DNA from: CAMLDH01 sp966250375
GTDB taxonomy: Bacteria > Pseudomonadota > Gammaproteobacteria > Burkholderiales > Burkholderiaceae_D
Length of the DNA stretch: 44,424 nt
Assembly: GCA_966250375.1 (NCBI GenBank)
Contig: CBINHE010000029.1
Coordinates: forward strand, 1-44,424
Direction: 5' to 3'
Each line of letters opens with the position of its first letter. Position 1 is the stretch's first letter. A model generated the notes under the pieces. The model made no database searches. It was not told where the DNA came from and saw only the letters and a list, made by a program, of their open reading frames with translations. Below are positions 24,472-33,888 of the stretch, piece after piece. The position numbers were made by a program, and so were the translations under genes.

Positions 24472-25566
24472 TTACTCCGGCGATTTGGCGACATCGCCGA
24501 CTTGCACGGTATCGGTAACCTGCATGATCAAACCATAGGAAATGTGGTTGAACACCCGGAAAACAAACAGCGAGCCGTAGCGTTCATCCGGTAGCTTGAC
24601 ATCTTTTTTGCCATCGGTGCGGTCCGCCACGATCTGGCCGAAGCGATAGAGCTGCAGCACCGCGCCAATGTCGAGCCCATCGCTCTTGCCGCGATTGATC
24701 GCTACCACTTGATTCTGTCCTGCCTGTGTAACGCCGCCATAGACTGACACGACGCGCGCCTCGATCAACTGTTCCGGCGGATGCGGCATGTAATTCAGGA
24801 TTGGTGTCGGCGGCACTGGCAGAAGGCGGTCGCCGATGCCCATTTCTTCCTTGGCCGTGACCACGGTGAAGCTGTGCGCTTCATTGTCCGCCTGCGCCTT
24901 GCGTTGCAGCTTCAATGTGCCGAGGTAAGTCGCTTCATATCCGATCACCTTGCCGGTCGCGGGATCTTTCAATGGCCGGCTTGGACGGAATGCTTGGAAA
25001 GACGTGCCGCCTTTCAAATCGCCGCGTACATACGCCCTGTCGTCCTTGGCCAGATAAACCCGGCCTTCCTGCGTTGCCATGATGCGCGGCGTGTCTTTCA
25101 GTTCATCTTCCTCGACGATCAGGGGCTGCGCCAAGAATGGCTCGATGATGCCTGACGGTATGGCGGGAATCGCTTGCTTGCCCAAGCCTTCCATGCGCAA
25201 TTGCGGCACCAGACGCATATCTTGTGACTGCGCGGTGTTGTTGTTGCTACCGCCGGCCGGGATGCCGAGTCGCAAACGACCGGCAACGCGATCGAAATAC
25301 ACAATCTGGCCCGGATAAATCCAGTGCGGATTGCGGATCTGGTCGCGATTCAATCCCCATACTTGAGGCCAGCACCACGGATGCGGCAGAAACTTGCCCG
25401 ATATATCCCACAAGGTATCGCCACGCACCACCAAATGTTGATCCGGCGCATTCGGCAAGAATTCGCACCGAGAAGCGGCTGGCTGGGTCTGTGCCAACGC
25501 CGCAAGCGGCGCGAGAACCGAGGCAAAAGCGAGAAGACGGGCTGCTGCTGTGCTAAACTTTTTCAT
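24472..25566 (-). CDS. Secreted LysM-domain protein
   Basis: The 364-residue product has a signal peptide (MKKFSTAAARLLAFASVLAP...ALA) and one LysM domain (about 44-91: HLVVRGDTLWDISGKFL...NPHWIYPGQIVYF). A long periplasmic region without a recognised catalytic motif follows. LysM binds peptidoglycan; orthologues upstream of dprA are conserved in Burkholderiales but their role is unclear. The ATG at 25566 is preferred over 25653, because it gives a proper signal peptide. It is divergent from def, with 181 bp between. Confidence 0.88.
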   Translation of the reverse strand: MKKFSTAAARLLAFASVLAPLAALAQTQPAASRCEFLPNAPDQHLVVRGDTLWDISGKFLPHPWCWPQVWGLNRDQIRNPHWIYPGQIVYFDRVAGRLRLGIPAGGSNNNTAQSQDMRLVPQLRMEGLGKQAIPAIPSGIIEPFLAQPLIVEEDELKDTPRIMATQEGRVYLAKDDRAYVRGDLKGGTSFQAFRPSRPLKDPATGKVIGYEATYLGTLKLQRKAQADNEAHSFTVVTAKEEMGIGDRLLPVPPTPILNYMPHPPEQLIEARVVSVYGGVTQAGQNQVVAINRGKSDGLDIGAVLQLYRFGQIVADRTDGKKDVKLPDERYGSLFVFRVFNHISYGLIMQVTDTVQVGDVAKSPE

Positions 25567-25747
25567 GGTTTGTCCGGTAAGTGTGGCATTTGACGAGGAC
25601 ATTGCCGTAGCCACAACATGTTGCCCAAGACCCAAGGCTAAGATACGTGACAAAACTTGTCAAATTGAATCAAATTCTGCACATAAATCCTTGAACTAGC
25701 AAGAAAAACCACCATCTTAAATCGTCGTATTGTTGCGCAAAAGCCGT

Positions 25748-26281
25748 ATGCCCTTATTAAATATCCTGCGCTATCCCGATCCGCGCCTGCATAAAATTGC
25801 CAAGCCTGTCACCGTTTTCGACGCGCGCTTGAAGACACTGGTAGCCGACATGGCTGAAACCATGTACGACGCACCGGGCGTCGGTTTGGCCGCATCGCAG
25901 GTCGATGTGCACGAACAGGTGCTCGTGATCGACACGTCCGAGACACATACCGAGTTTCGGGTATTCATCAATCCGGAAATCCTCTGGGCTAGCGAAGAGA
26001 TGCAGATTTATGATGAAGGCTGTCTGTCGGTGCCCGGCGTCTACGACGGCGTCGAACGCCACGCCAAGGTCAAGGTTCGCGCATTTGATGCTGATGGCAA
26101 ATCATTCGAAGTCGATGCAGATGGATTGCTGGCCGTGTGCATTCAGCATGAAATGGATCATTTGAAGGGCAAGGTATTCGTCGAATACCTGTCGCCTTTG
26201 AAGCGCAATCGCATCAAGGCCAAGATGTTGAAGGAGGAGCGGGAATTGAATCGCGACAAGCGCAAGGCTGCAGTGCGGTAA
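25748..26281 (+). CDS. def: Peptide deformylase
   Basis: The 177-residue enzyme removes the formyl group from nascent N-terminal Met. All three motifs are intact: GVGLAASQ (44-51), EGCLSVPG with metal ligand Cys92, and QHEMDHLKG with His134, Glu135 and His138. The track-length start at 25730 adds six residues; the conserved start is PLLNILRYPDPRL, so I use 25748. The usual downstream partner fmt is separated from def by the SEC-C gene. Confidence 0.96.
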   Translation: MPLLNILRYPDPRLHKIAKPVTVFDARLKTLVADMAETMYDAPGVGLAASQVDVHEQVLVIDTSETHTEFRVFINPEILWASEEMQIYDEGCLSVPGVYDGVERHAKVKVRAFDADGKSFEVDADGLLAVCIQHEMDHLKGKVFVEYLSPLKRNRIKAKMLKEERELNRDKRKAAVR

Positions 26282-26440
26282 CCGCCTCGCTTACCTCACC
26301 CCATTCGACATCAGGTTGCAGTCGGACTCCAGTATTTTTTCATTATGATTCGCCGCCAATTTGCTGAGAAAGCCTCAAGCTACTTGCGGTGTAGTAGCGT
26401 CAGCAATGGTGCGCAGGATTTTGCAACTGGCTGAGAAATT

Positions 26441-28294
26441 ATGAACTCACATTTTGAAAACGGACCAGACATGGGGTCTGAGGTGCGGCTGGAGAATTTC
26501 TTCCTGGTCTGCATGAGGCAGATCGTGCAGCTTGCCGATAGCAATCGCTTCCTCGACTGGATCGGTCAGTATGGTGAAGATTTGTTGCCTGAGATGGCCG
26601 CGCAAATTGATCCGCAAGTCGGAATACCAGCGCAGTTTTTTCGCACATTGGGCAGGGAAATCTGGGCGGCGACGCCGTTGCCGCATAAGCGCTTTGCACA
26701 CGAACGCTTGCCGCTGCCAGGGCGCAACGATCCTTGTCATTGCGGTTCCGCACGTAAATTCAAGCAATGTTGCGGACTCTTGCATCCTGCCGACATGGGC
26801 CTGCCGCAACTGGAGTTGTTGCCGTTTCTACTGGAGGCCTTGCCTAAAAAGCGTTGGGTGGAATTGCCCGGTTCGGCAATATCGGTAGAGTCGGTCGCGG
26901 CCGCCGCCTTTGGCTTGCTGCATGATGATTTTCCAGAGGATGCAATCAAGTTGTTGACGCCGTGGTTTGCTGGGGATGACCGCTGGCCGGATCGTCTGGC
27001 CGATCTGTTCGACTTGCTGCTGGATGCTTACGAGGCTATCGACAACCGCAAGAAACGCAAGAAGCTGGCAACGACGGCGACGGTGCGCGGCGAGCCCCAA
27101 GTGGCGGCGATCGGTTGGCAGCGTCTGGCGGCGATGCTGACCGACGAGGGCGACCTGGAAGGCGCTTGGACCGCGTTTAACCACGCGCAACGTGCCGATC
27201 CGGAAAATGTGGCGCTGGCGATGCTGGAAATTACGATTTTGTTGTCGGAGCAAAAGTGGGCGCAAGCCCGTGAACGCGCAGTTTTTTGGGCTGCGCGTAT
27301 TGCAAAAATCCATGGCTCGGATATGGCAGCGTTGCTGGATTACCTTCATCAGGTCGCGCGTGATCCGCAGCATGCGATGCAGCAAATCAATGACGACATG
27401 GTGCCGGGGTTGGCGCAACTGTCATCGTTGCTTTCGACTGCGCCTGCGGTCATATGCGCGTATCGTCTGCAATCGCAGGACGGCTTGGCCGGGCCGTTGG
27501 AGCCGACGCCGACATTGGCGAAGGCCAGGGCTAAATGGGAAACGACTTTTCCGTCAGCCTTGCCATTTAGCGTGGAGATGACGACTTACAACGCTGAAGC
27601 ATGGGATGAGGTCGATCAGTGGCTGCCGGTGCTTGTTGAGAATCCGATTCTGTGGCAAGACTTTAACGTGCTGGACGATCTGGTTTGCGCGATTGACGGA
27701 CTTAATACGTTCGGGCTGGAGCAGACGATACAGACACTGACCAGTCGCGCACTGGCGTTGCTGGATTGCGTGCTGACCAATCAGAAGGCGATGGGGCAAC
27801 AGTTGGAATGGGGATTCATGGAGAATCGTCCGGCGTTGCGCTTGGTGGTGCGGCATATTTTCGATTTGCGGGATGCCGGCAATGAGGCGGCCGCAATACC
27901 GTTAATGGAGCGCATGGTTAATCAGCTTAATCCAAACGACAACCATGGATTACGTGATCTGCTGATGCAGCATTACTTGCAACATGGTGATTTTGAATGC
28001 GCAGTGGCATTGTCTGACCGCTTTCCAGACGATTTCGGATCGATGCGTTATAACCGTGCGCTGGCTTATTTCCGCGCCGGACGCCGGGCGCAGGCGGATG
28101 AAATTCTGGCGGATGCGATTCACGAATATCGGCTCATTGGCAAAGTCTTGTTGGCCAAGAGCGCGGCCAAACCAAAAGAGGGGCCAATTACGATTGGCAG
28201 CCGCGATGAAGCCAATTACTATCGTGCCGAGCACTTGCCATTCTGGTCTGACGATGCGCTGGCATGGCTGGCGGCAATAATGAAAAAGTGCTGA
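26441..28294 (+). CDS. SEC-C motif protein with helical repeats
   Basis: The 617-residue protein has a SEC-C zinc motif near the N-terminus (PLPGRNDPCHCGSARKFKQC then C: Cys99, Cys101, Cys110, Cys111), the same four-ligand zinc hook found at the end of SecA. The rest is helical and probably forms TPR-like repeats (AFNHAQRADPENVALAMLEI around 245, MRYNRALAYFRAGRRAQADE near the end). Such proteins are thought to be adaptors for ribosomes or SecB-type clients; the function here is not known. It sits between def and fmt, which are adjacent in most bacteria, and ends 20 nt before fmt. Cotranscription with both is likely, linking it to nascent-protein processing. Confidence 0.75.
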   Translation: MNSHFENGPDMGSEVRLENFFLVCMRQIVQLADSNRFLDWIGQYGEDLLPEMAAQIDPQVGIPAQFFRTLGREIWAATPLPHKRFAHERLPLPGRNDPCHCGSARKFKQCCGLLHPADMGLPQLELLPFLLEALPKKRWVELPGSAISVESVAAAAFGLLHDDFPEDAIKLLTPWFAGDDRWPDRLADLFDLLLDAYEAIDNRKKRKKLATTATVRGEPQVAAIGWQRLAAMLTDEGDLEGAWTAFNHAQRADPENVALAMLEITILLSEQKWAQARERAVFWAARIAKIHGSDMAALLDYLHQVARDPQHAMQQINDDMVPGLAQLSSLLSTAPAVICAYRLQSQDGLAGPLEPTPTLAKARAKWETTFPSALPFSVEMTTYNAEAWDEVDQWLPVLVENPILWQDFNVLDDLVCAIDGLNTFGLEQTIQTLTSRALALLDCVLTNQKAMGQQLEWGFMENRPALRLVVRHIFDLRDAGNEAAAIPLMERMVNQLNPNDNHGLRDLLMQHYLQHGDFECAVALSDRFPDDFGSMRYNRALAYFRAGRRAQADEILADAIHEYRLIGKVLLAKSAAKPKEGPITIGSRDEANYYRAEHLPFWSDDALAWLAAIMKKC

Positions 28295-28314
28295 CTCAGG
28301 CGAAAATAAATCCC

Positions 28315-29271
28315 ATGAAAATCATCTTCGCCGGAACTCCCGAATTTGCCGCCGTCGCACTCAAGTCCTTGTACGATGCCGGATTTGAAATTCCTCTCGT
28401 ATTGACGCAGCCCGATCGTCCCGCCGGTCGCGGCATGCAGTTGCACACATCGGCCGTCAAGCAATTCGCGCTGGCGCACGACATTCCGGTGGCGCAGCCG
28501 GTTTCGCTTCGGCTCAATGGCAAATATCCACAGGCCGCGCAAGACGCTCATGACTTGCTGCATGCAACACCGCATGACGTGATGGTGGTCGCGGCGTATG
28601 GATTGATATTGCCACGCTCTTTCCTGGATATTCCCGAATTCGGCTGCATCAATATTCATGCGTCGCTGTTGCCGCGCTGGCGTGGCGCGGCGCCGATTCA
28701 TCGCGCGATTGAAGCCGGCGATGCGGAATCCGGCGTGACCATCATGCAGATGGAAGAGGGGCTCGATACCGGGCCCATGCTGTTGATGGAGCGCGTACCG
28801 ATTGCGGTGGACGATACAACCGGCAGCTTGCACGACAAATTGGCCGCGTTAGGCGGCGCCATGATTGTCGGTACGCTACGTCAGCTGGCGCAGGGCAAGT
28901 TGTCAGCCGTACCACAGCCGGAATCGGGCACCAATTACGCGGCCAAGATCATGAAAGAAGAAGCGGCTTTGAATTTCACGCAATCCGCTAACAGTTTGGC
29001 GCGAAAAGTCCGTGCCTTCAACCCATTCCCAGGCGCATTTGCCATGTTTGGTGGGGTGCCCATCAAACTATGGCGCGCTGAAGCATTGTCCACGCCGTCC
29101 ACGGTCGCGCCTGGCCAGATACTTGCTGCCGATGGCCAGAACGGTATTGTTGTCGCGTGCGGCGATGGCGTTCTGCGCGTGACCGAACTGCAAAAGCCGG
29201 GCGGCAAGCGTTTGCCCGCGGCGGAATTTTTGAAAGGCTTTCCGATGGAAGGCGGATGCTTCGATGCCTAA
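28315..29271 (+). CDS. fmt: Methionyl-tRNA formyltransferase
   Basis: The 318-residue enzyme formylates initiator Met-tRNA. The N-terminal domain starts MKIIFAGTPEFAAVALKSL; the catalytic triad matches E. coli Asn106-His108-Asp144 as Asn113 and His115 (INIHASLLPRWRGAAPI) and Asp151 (EGLDTGPML). The C-terminal OB-like domain begins near residue 205. The ATG at 28315 is the family start; the frame reaching back to 28264 overlaps the upstream gene. A strong intrinsic terminator lies about 137 bp after the stop codon. Confidence 0.96.
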   Translation: MKIIFAGTPEFAAVALKSLYDAGFEIPLVLTQPDRPAGRGMQLHTSAVKQFALAHDIPVAQPVSLRLNGKYPQAAQDAHDLLHATPHDVMVVAAYGLILPRSFLDIPEFGCINIHASLLPRWRGAAPIHRAIEAGDAESGVTIMQMEEGLDTGPMLLMERVPIAVDDTTGSLHDKLAALGGAMIVGTLRQLAQGKLSAVPQPESGTNYAAKIMKEEAALNFTQSANSLARKVRAFNPFPGAFAMFGGVPIKLWRAEALSTPSTVAPGQILAADGQNGIVVACGDGVLRVTELQKPGGKRLPAAEFLKGFPMEGGCFDA

Positions 29272-29407
29272 TCGAGATAAGGGCTAAAAAACCTCTTGAT
29301 ATTCATGAAAAATATAACTCATATGCCAAATGGAAATTGGATCAATAACTCCTGCCTCCCTATACTTGCACTTGTCTCCTCCATGTCTCCTCCTTTGATA
29401 TGGATTT

Positions 29408-29436
29408 AAGCCCGCTCCCGTAGCGGGCTTTTTTTT
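29408..29436 (+). terminator. Intrinsic terminator downstream of fmt
   Basis: GCCCGCT (29410-29416) and AGCGGGC (29422-29428) form a perfect 7-bp stem, extended by AA/TT, with a CCCGT loop and a run of eight T residues. It is a textbook intrinsic terminator for the def - SEC-C - fmt operon. The A residues on the left arm make it potentially bidirectional. Confidence 0.9.
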
Positions 29437-29532
29437 ATTCAACCCATCGCAAGCATCTATCGCGCCTCCTCCCCCGACAAAAACTATTTATCCGCCGCAA
29501 GGCGAATGTCTCGCTGCGTTAGCTTCCCTTTC

Positions 29533-29562
29533 TTTACGCAAACCCTTGATTTAACGTATAAT
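29533..29562 (+). promoter_or_regulatory. Sigma-70 promoter for the metH leader
   Basis: TTTACG (29533-29538) and a perfect TATAAT (29557-29562) are 18 nt apart, on the metH strand. Transcription should begin near 29569, about 210 nt before the metH ATG. The -35 element is weak; a TTGATT nearer the -10 is too close to be used. Confidence 0.6.
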
Positions 29563-29569
29563 TTTTCTG

Positions 29570-29655
29570 CGCCGATTTGATTGAAAAGTCAAACCCAGCT
29601 TGCGGGCGCCAGGGTAAAGCCCCACTAAAATACTGCTAAAGCGGATGTCGCATAA
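29570..29655 (+). ncRNA. Structured leader upstream of metH (candidate riboswitch or small RNA)
   Basis: Between the promoter at 29533-29562 and the terminator at 29656-29685 the transcript can fold: TTTGA/TCAAA hairpin (29576-29593), a TGCG/CGCA closing helix (29601-29604 with 29648-29651), and GGG/CCC within it. AAAGCGG (29638-29644) is exactly complementary to CCGCTTT (29663-29669) in the loop of the following terminator, so alternative or pseudoknot pairing is possible. I do not recognise a known class: the conserved blocks of cobalamin, SAM-I, SAM-II and SAH riboswitches are absent. Regulation of metH by a metabolite is inference. Confidence 0.4.
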
Positions 29656-29685
29656 CCCGGCCCCGCTTTGCAGGCCGGGTTTTTT
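29656..29685 (+). terminator. Intrinsic terminator in the metH leader
   Basis: CCCGGCC (29656-29662) and GGCCGGG (29673-29679) form a perfect 7-bp stem with a 10-nt loop, followed by six T residues. It ends 93 nt before the metH ATG, downstream of a TATAAT promoter, so it would cut the leader short unless overcome. The loop contains CCGCTTT, complementary to 29638-29644. Confidence 0.8.
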
Positions 29686-29778
29686 ATTTTGTATTTTGCG
29701 GGAAAGAATTTGTAAGATGCCGTAGGCCAAACTACGCGGCCGCTGAAACTCTGTCCCCAATCGATTGAAGAGTACGCC

Positions 29779-32700
29779 ATGAAACGCGATGCCATCTCCC
29801 CCACCGAAACGCTCTTGCGTGATCTATTGTCTCGCCGCATCCTGATTCTGGATGGTGCAATGGGCACGATGATTCAGCAATACAAACTGACTGAGGAAGA
29901 TTACCGCGGCACGCGCTTCGCGGATTTCTCGATTCCCGGAAAAGAATTGTTCGTCAAGGGCAACAACGAATTACTGACGCTGACGCAGCCGCACATCATC
30001 AGCGAAATCCATGAAGAATATCTCGCGGCCGGCGCCGATCTGATTGAGACCAATACCTTCGGCGCTACGACGGTCGCGCAAGACGATTACCACATGGCGC
30101 ATCTTGCGTACGAGATGAACGTGGCGGCCGCCAAAATTGCGCGTGTGGCGTGCGATAAATATTCGACACCGGACAAGCCGCGCTTTGTCGCCGGCGCATT
30201 GGGCCCAACGCCGAAGACCGCATCAATTTCGCCCGACGTCAACGATCCTGCGGCGCGTAATGTCACCTTCGATCAATTGGTCGCAGCCTACCTGGAGCAG
30301 ACGCGCGGACTGGTCGAGGGCGGCGCGGACGTGCTGCTGGTCGAAACCATTTTTGATACCCTGAATTGCAAGGCGGCGCTGTTCGCGATCGACACCTTCT
30401 TTGAAGAATCTGGCAAGCGCCTGCCGATCATGATTTCCGGCACCGTCACTGATGCGTCCGGCCGCATTTTGTCGGGCCAGACCGTGCCCGCATTCTGGAA
30501 TTCGGTGCGCCATGCAAAACCCTTGACAGTAGGCTTGAACTGCGCGCTGGGTGCCGCATTGATGCGTCCATATGCGGAAGAGTTGTCAAAGATCGCCGAC
30601 ACCTACGTTTGCATTTATCCGAATGCCGGTTTGCCCAACCCGATGAGCGACACCGGCTTCGACGAGACGCCGGACGTTACTTCGTCCCTGCTAAAGGAAT
30701 TTGCCGACAGCGGCTTCGTCAATATCGCCGGTGGCTGCTGCGGCACCACGCCCGCGCATATTAAGGCGATTGCCGACGTGGTCGGCACGATTGCGCCGCG
30801 CCGGATACCCGCGCCGTCGCATGCACTGCAACTGGCGGGGCTGGAGCCGTTCACGATTGATGAAAACTCGCTGTTTGTGAACGTTGGCGAGCGCACTAAC
30901 GTAACCGGCTCCAAAGCATTCGCGCGCCTGATTTTGAACGAGCAGTATGACGAGGCATTGGCGGTCGCGCGTCAGCAGGTCGAAAATGGCGCGCAGATTA
31001 TCGACATCAACATGGATGAGGCGATGCTCGATTCGGTCGCCGCGATGACGCGATTTTTGAACCTGATCGCGTCCGAGCCGGACATTGCGCGCGTACCGAT
31101 CATGATCGATTCCTCCAGGTGGACGGTCATCGAAGCCGGCCTGAAATGCGTGCAGGGCAAGGCCATCGTCAATTCAATTTCGATGAAAGAAGGCGAAGAA
31201 GAATTTCTGCGCCAGGCCGGGCTATGCCGCCGCTACGGTGCGGCGGTGATCGTGATGGCGTTTGATGAAAAGGGCCAGGCCGATACCTTCGAGCGCAAGA
31301 TCGAGATTTGCGAGCGCGCATACAAGTTGCTGACTGAAAAAGTCGGCTTCCCGCCGGAAGACATCATCTTCGATCCGAACATTTTCGCAATCGCGACCGG
31401 CATCGAAGAACACAACAATTACGCCGTCGATTTCATCAACGCGACGCGCTGGATTCATCAGCATCTGCCGTACGCGAAGATCAGCGGCGGCGTATCGAAT
31501 GTCAGCTTCAGCTTCCGCGGTAACGACCCGGCGCGTGAAGCAATTCACACGGTATTCCTGTACCACGCGATCCAGGCCGGCATGACCATGGGCATCGTCA
31601 ATGCCGGCATGGTCGGCGTATATGACGACCTTGACCCCGTATTGCGCGAGCGCGTCGAAGACGTGGTGCTGAATCGCCGCGAAGACGCGACCGAGCGTAT
31701 GATCGAATTCGCCGGTACGCTGAAAGCCGGTGGCAAAAAGGAAGAACAGAATCTGGAGTGGCGCAGCGGCTCGGTGCAAAAACGTCTGGCGCACGCGCTG
31801 GTGCACGGCATCACCCAGTGGATCGTCGAAGACACGGAAGAAGCGCGGCAAGAACTGCTGCAAAATGGCGGGCGCCCGATCCATGTGATCGAAGGGCCGC
31901 TGATGGATGGCATGAATGTTGTCGGCGATTTGTTCGGCCAGGGCAAAATGTTTTTGCCGCAGGTCGTAAAATCGGCGCGCGTGATGAAGCAGGCAGTGGC
32001 GCACCTGATTCCCTACATCGAAGAAGAAAAACTGCTGGAAGAAAAAAGGACCGGCGTTGCGTCCAAGCCGAAAGGCAAGATCGTGATCGCGACCGTCAAA
32101 GGCGACGTGCATGACATCGGCAAGAATATCGTGTCGGTGGTCTTGCAATGCAATAACTTTGAAGTCGTGAACATGGGTGTGATGGTGCCGTGTTCCGAAA
32201 TTCTCGCGAAAGCCAAAGCGGAAAATGCCGACATCATCGGATTAAGCGGCTTGATCACGCCATCGCTGGAAGAAATGGCGCACGTAGCAAAAGAGATGCA
32301 GCGCGATCCGCATTTCCGCATGCTGAAAATTCCGCTGTTGATTGGTGGTGCGACCACCAGCCGCGCGCATACCGCGGTGAAAATTGCGCAGAATTACGAA
32401 GGCCCGGTGGTGTATGTACCGGACGCGTCGCGTTCGGTATCGGTCGCGCAATCGCTATTGACACCCGAACAGCGCGATCAATATCTGGAAGAGATTGCGA
32501 CCGATTATCAGCGCATCCGCGAGCAGCATGCGAACAAAAAAGCGGTACCGCTGTTGCCTCTGGCGGCTGCGCGCGGCAACAAGATGGACCTCAGCTTCAC
32601 TGGAAAATTTGCGCCGGTCAAGCCGAAGTTCATCGGCCGCCGCGTGTTCAAGAACGTCGATCTTGCGACCATTGCGCAATACATCGACTGGGGACCGTTT

Positions 32701-33537
32701 TTCCAGACTTGGGATCTGGCCGGACCGTATCCTGCGATCCTGAAAGATCCTGTAGTCGGCGAATCCGCCAGCAAGGTGTTCGAAGAAGGCCAGGCATTGC
32801 TGAAGCAGCTGATCGAAGGCCGCTGGCTGACCGCCAACGGCGTGATCGCGCTGCTGCCGGCCAATAGCGTCAATGACGACGACATCGAAATTTATACGGA
32901 TGAAACCCGTACGCAAGTCGCGTTTACTTACTACGGCTTGCGTCAGCAAACGCAGAAGCCGGTGATCGATGGCATTGCACGCCCGAATCAATGTCTGGCC
33001 GATTTCATCGCCCCGAAATCTTCCGGCATTGCCGATTACATCGGTATGTTTGCAGTGACCGCGGGTATCGGCATCGAGAAGCATGAAAAGCGTTTCGAAG
33101 ATGCATATGACGATTATTCATCGATCATGCTGAAGTCGCTCGCCGATCGTCTGGCCGAAGCATTTGCCGAACACTTGCATGAACGCGTGCGCAAGGATTT
33201 GTGGGGTTATATGCCGGAAGAGGCACTCTCCAACGAAGCACTGATCAAGGAAGCGTACAGCGGCATTCGTCCGGCGCCCGGTTATCCGGCTTGCCCGGAA
33301 CATACGGTCAAAGCCGACATGTTCAAGCTGTTGCAATGCGATGAAATCGGCATGCAACTGACCGAGTCGTTTGCAATGTACCCGGGCGCATCGGTCTCGG
33401 GTTTTTATTTCGCGCATCCGGAGTCGAAATACTTCAGTGTCGGCAAGATTGGCGACGACCAGTTGACCGACATGGTGCTGCGGCGCGGTGCACAGAAGGA
33501 CGACGTCGAGCGCTGGCTGGCGCCCAATTTGTCCTGA
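29779..33537 (+). CDS. metH: Cobalamin-dependent methionine synthase
   Basis: The 1252-residue enzyme transfers a methyl group from 5-methyltetrahydrofolate to homocysteine through cobalamin. Four modules are in order: homocysteine domain (to about 340) with zinc ligands Cys255, Cys320 and Cys321; pterin domain (about 365-640, VNVGERTNVTGSKAF); cobalamin domain with axial His778 in GDVHDIGKNI; and the C-terminal reactivation domain (from about 915) binding S-adenosylmethionine. It is full length against E. coli MetH (1227). The ATG follows a leader with its own promoter and terminator, suggesting attenuation control. The gene stands alone, with core codon use. Confidence 0.97.
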   Translation: MKRDAISPTETLLRDLLSRRILILDGAMGTMIQQYKLTEEDYRGTRFADFSIPGKELFVKGNNELLTLTQPHIISEIHEEYLAAGADLIETNTFGATTVAQDDYHMAHLAYEMNVAAAKIARVACDKYSTPDKPRFVAGALGPTPKTASISPDVNDPAARNVTFDQLVAAYLEQTRGLVEGGADVLLVETIFDTLNCKAALFAIDTFFEESGKRLPIMISGTVTDASGRILSGQTVPAFWNSVRHAKPLTVGLNCALGAALMRPYAEELSKIADTYVCIYPNAGLPNPMSDTGFDETPDVTSSLLKEFADSGFVNIAGGCCGTTPAHIKAIADVVGTIAPRRIPAPSHALQLAGLEPFTIDENSLFVNVGERTNVTGSKAFARLILNEQYDEALAVARQQVENGAQIIDINMDEAMLDSVAAMTRFLNLIASEPDIARVPIMIDSSRWTVIEAGLKCVQGKAIVNSISMKEGEEEFLRQAGLCRRYGAAVIVMAFDEKGQADTFERKIEICERAYKLLTEKVGFPPEDIIFDPNIFAIATGIEEHNNYAVDFINATRWIHQHLPYAKISGGVSNVSFSFRGNDPAREAIHTVFLYHAIQAGMTMGIVNAGMVGVYDDLDPVLRERVEDVVLNRREDATERMIEFAGTLKAGGKKEEQNLEWRSGSVQKRLAHALVHGITQWIVEDTEEARQELLQNGGRPIHVIEGPLMDGMNVVGDLFGQGKMFLPQVVKSARVMKQAVAHLIPYIEEEKLLEEKRTGVASKPKGKIVIATVKGDVHDIGKNIVSVVLQCNNFEVVNMGVMVPCSEILAKAKAENADIIGLSGLITPSLEEMAHVAKEMQRDPHFRMLKIPLLIGGATTSRAHTAVKIAQNYEGPVVYVPDASRSVSVAQSLLTPEQRDQYLEEIATDYQRIREQHANKKAVPLLPLAAARGNKMDLSFTGKFAPVKPKFIGRRVFKNVDLATIAQYIDWGPFFQTWDLAGPYPAILKDPVVGESASKVFEEGQALLKQLIEGRWLTANGVIALLPANSVNDDDIEIYTDETRTQVAFTYYGLRQQTQKPVIDGIARPNQCLADFIAPKSSGIADYIGMFAVTAGIGIEKHEKRFEDAYDDYSSIMLKSLADRLAEAFAEHLHERVRKDLWGYMPEEALSNEALIKEAYSGIRPAPGYPACPEHTVKADMFKLLQCDEIGMQLTESFAMYPGASVSGFYFAHPESKYFSVGKIGDDQLTDMVLRRGAQKDDVERWLAPNLS

Positions 33538-33888
33538 GTGGAAAGTGGATGACGGGAGCGTGGCGGCAGGCCCGCTCCCGCGTCTATGGTTCTCTTCCAT
33601 CGCTTCTCGCGGGGCGTCATTCTTGCGCTCTTGCAGCGCGAACTTCTCCTTGTTTTTTCCTTCTAAATTATTGTTTTCGCCTGCGTAAATTCAACTAGCG
33701 CAATTGCGAATGCAAGAGACAGCAATTTTTCGTGTGTATGTTCACTCGCAAAAATCGCAATGTCGTTTTGCATCTGGATGGATAGACGCTGAATGTACTC
33801 ATTGAGTGTCTACAATGTAGACCATTGCTGTTCACGACAGGCAGCCATTCATTTCCGCATCATCACTTCGATATTCTGGAGATGGCAC
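33538..33888. other. Intergenic region after metH
   Basis: No gene is visible. GGGAGCG (33555-33561) and CGCTCCC (33574-33580) form a 7-bp hairpin just after metH without a T-run, possibly a weak terminator. GTCTACAATGTAGAC (33808-33822) is a perfect 15-nt palindrome around a central A, 66 nt upstream of the DUF4148 gene, and may be a dimeric repressor operator. Confidence 0.45.

Noticed and set aside
29551..29690. SAH or cobalamin riboswitch before metH
   Set aside because: The conserved GAGGAGCG/CUCGG blocks of the SAH class and the B12 box of the cobalamin class are absent, so I report only an unclassified leader.
31222..32148. 308-residue antisense frame within metH
   Set aside because: A His/Phe/Asp-rich shadow of a well-conserved gene with biased codons.
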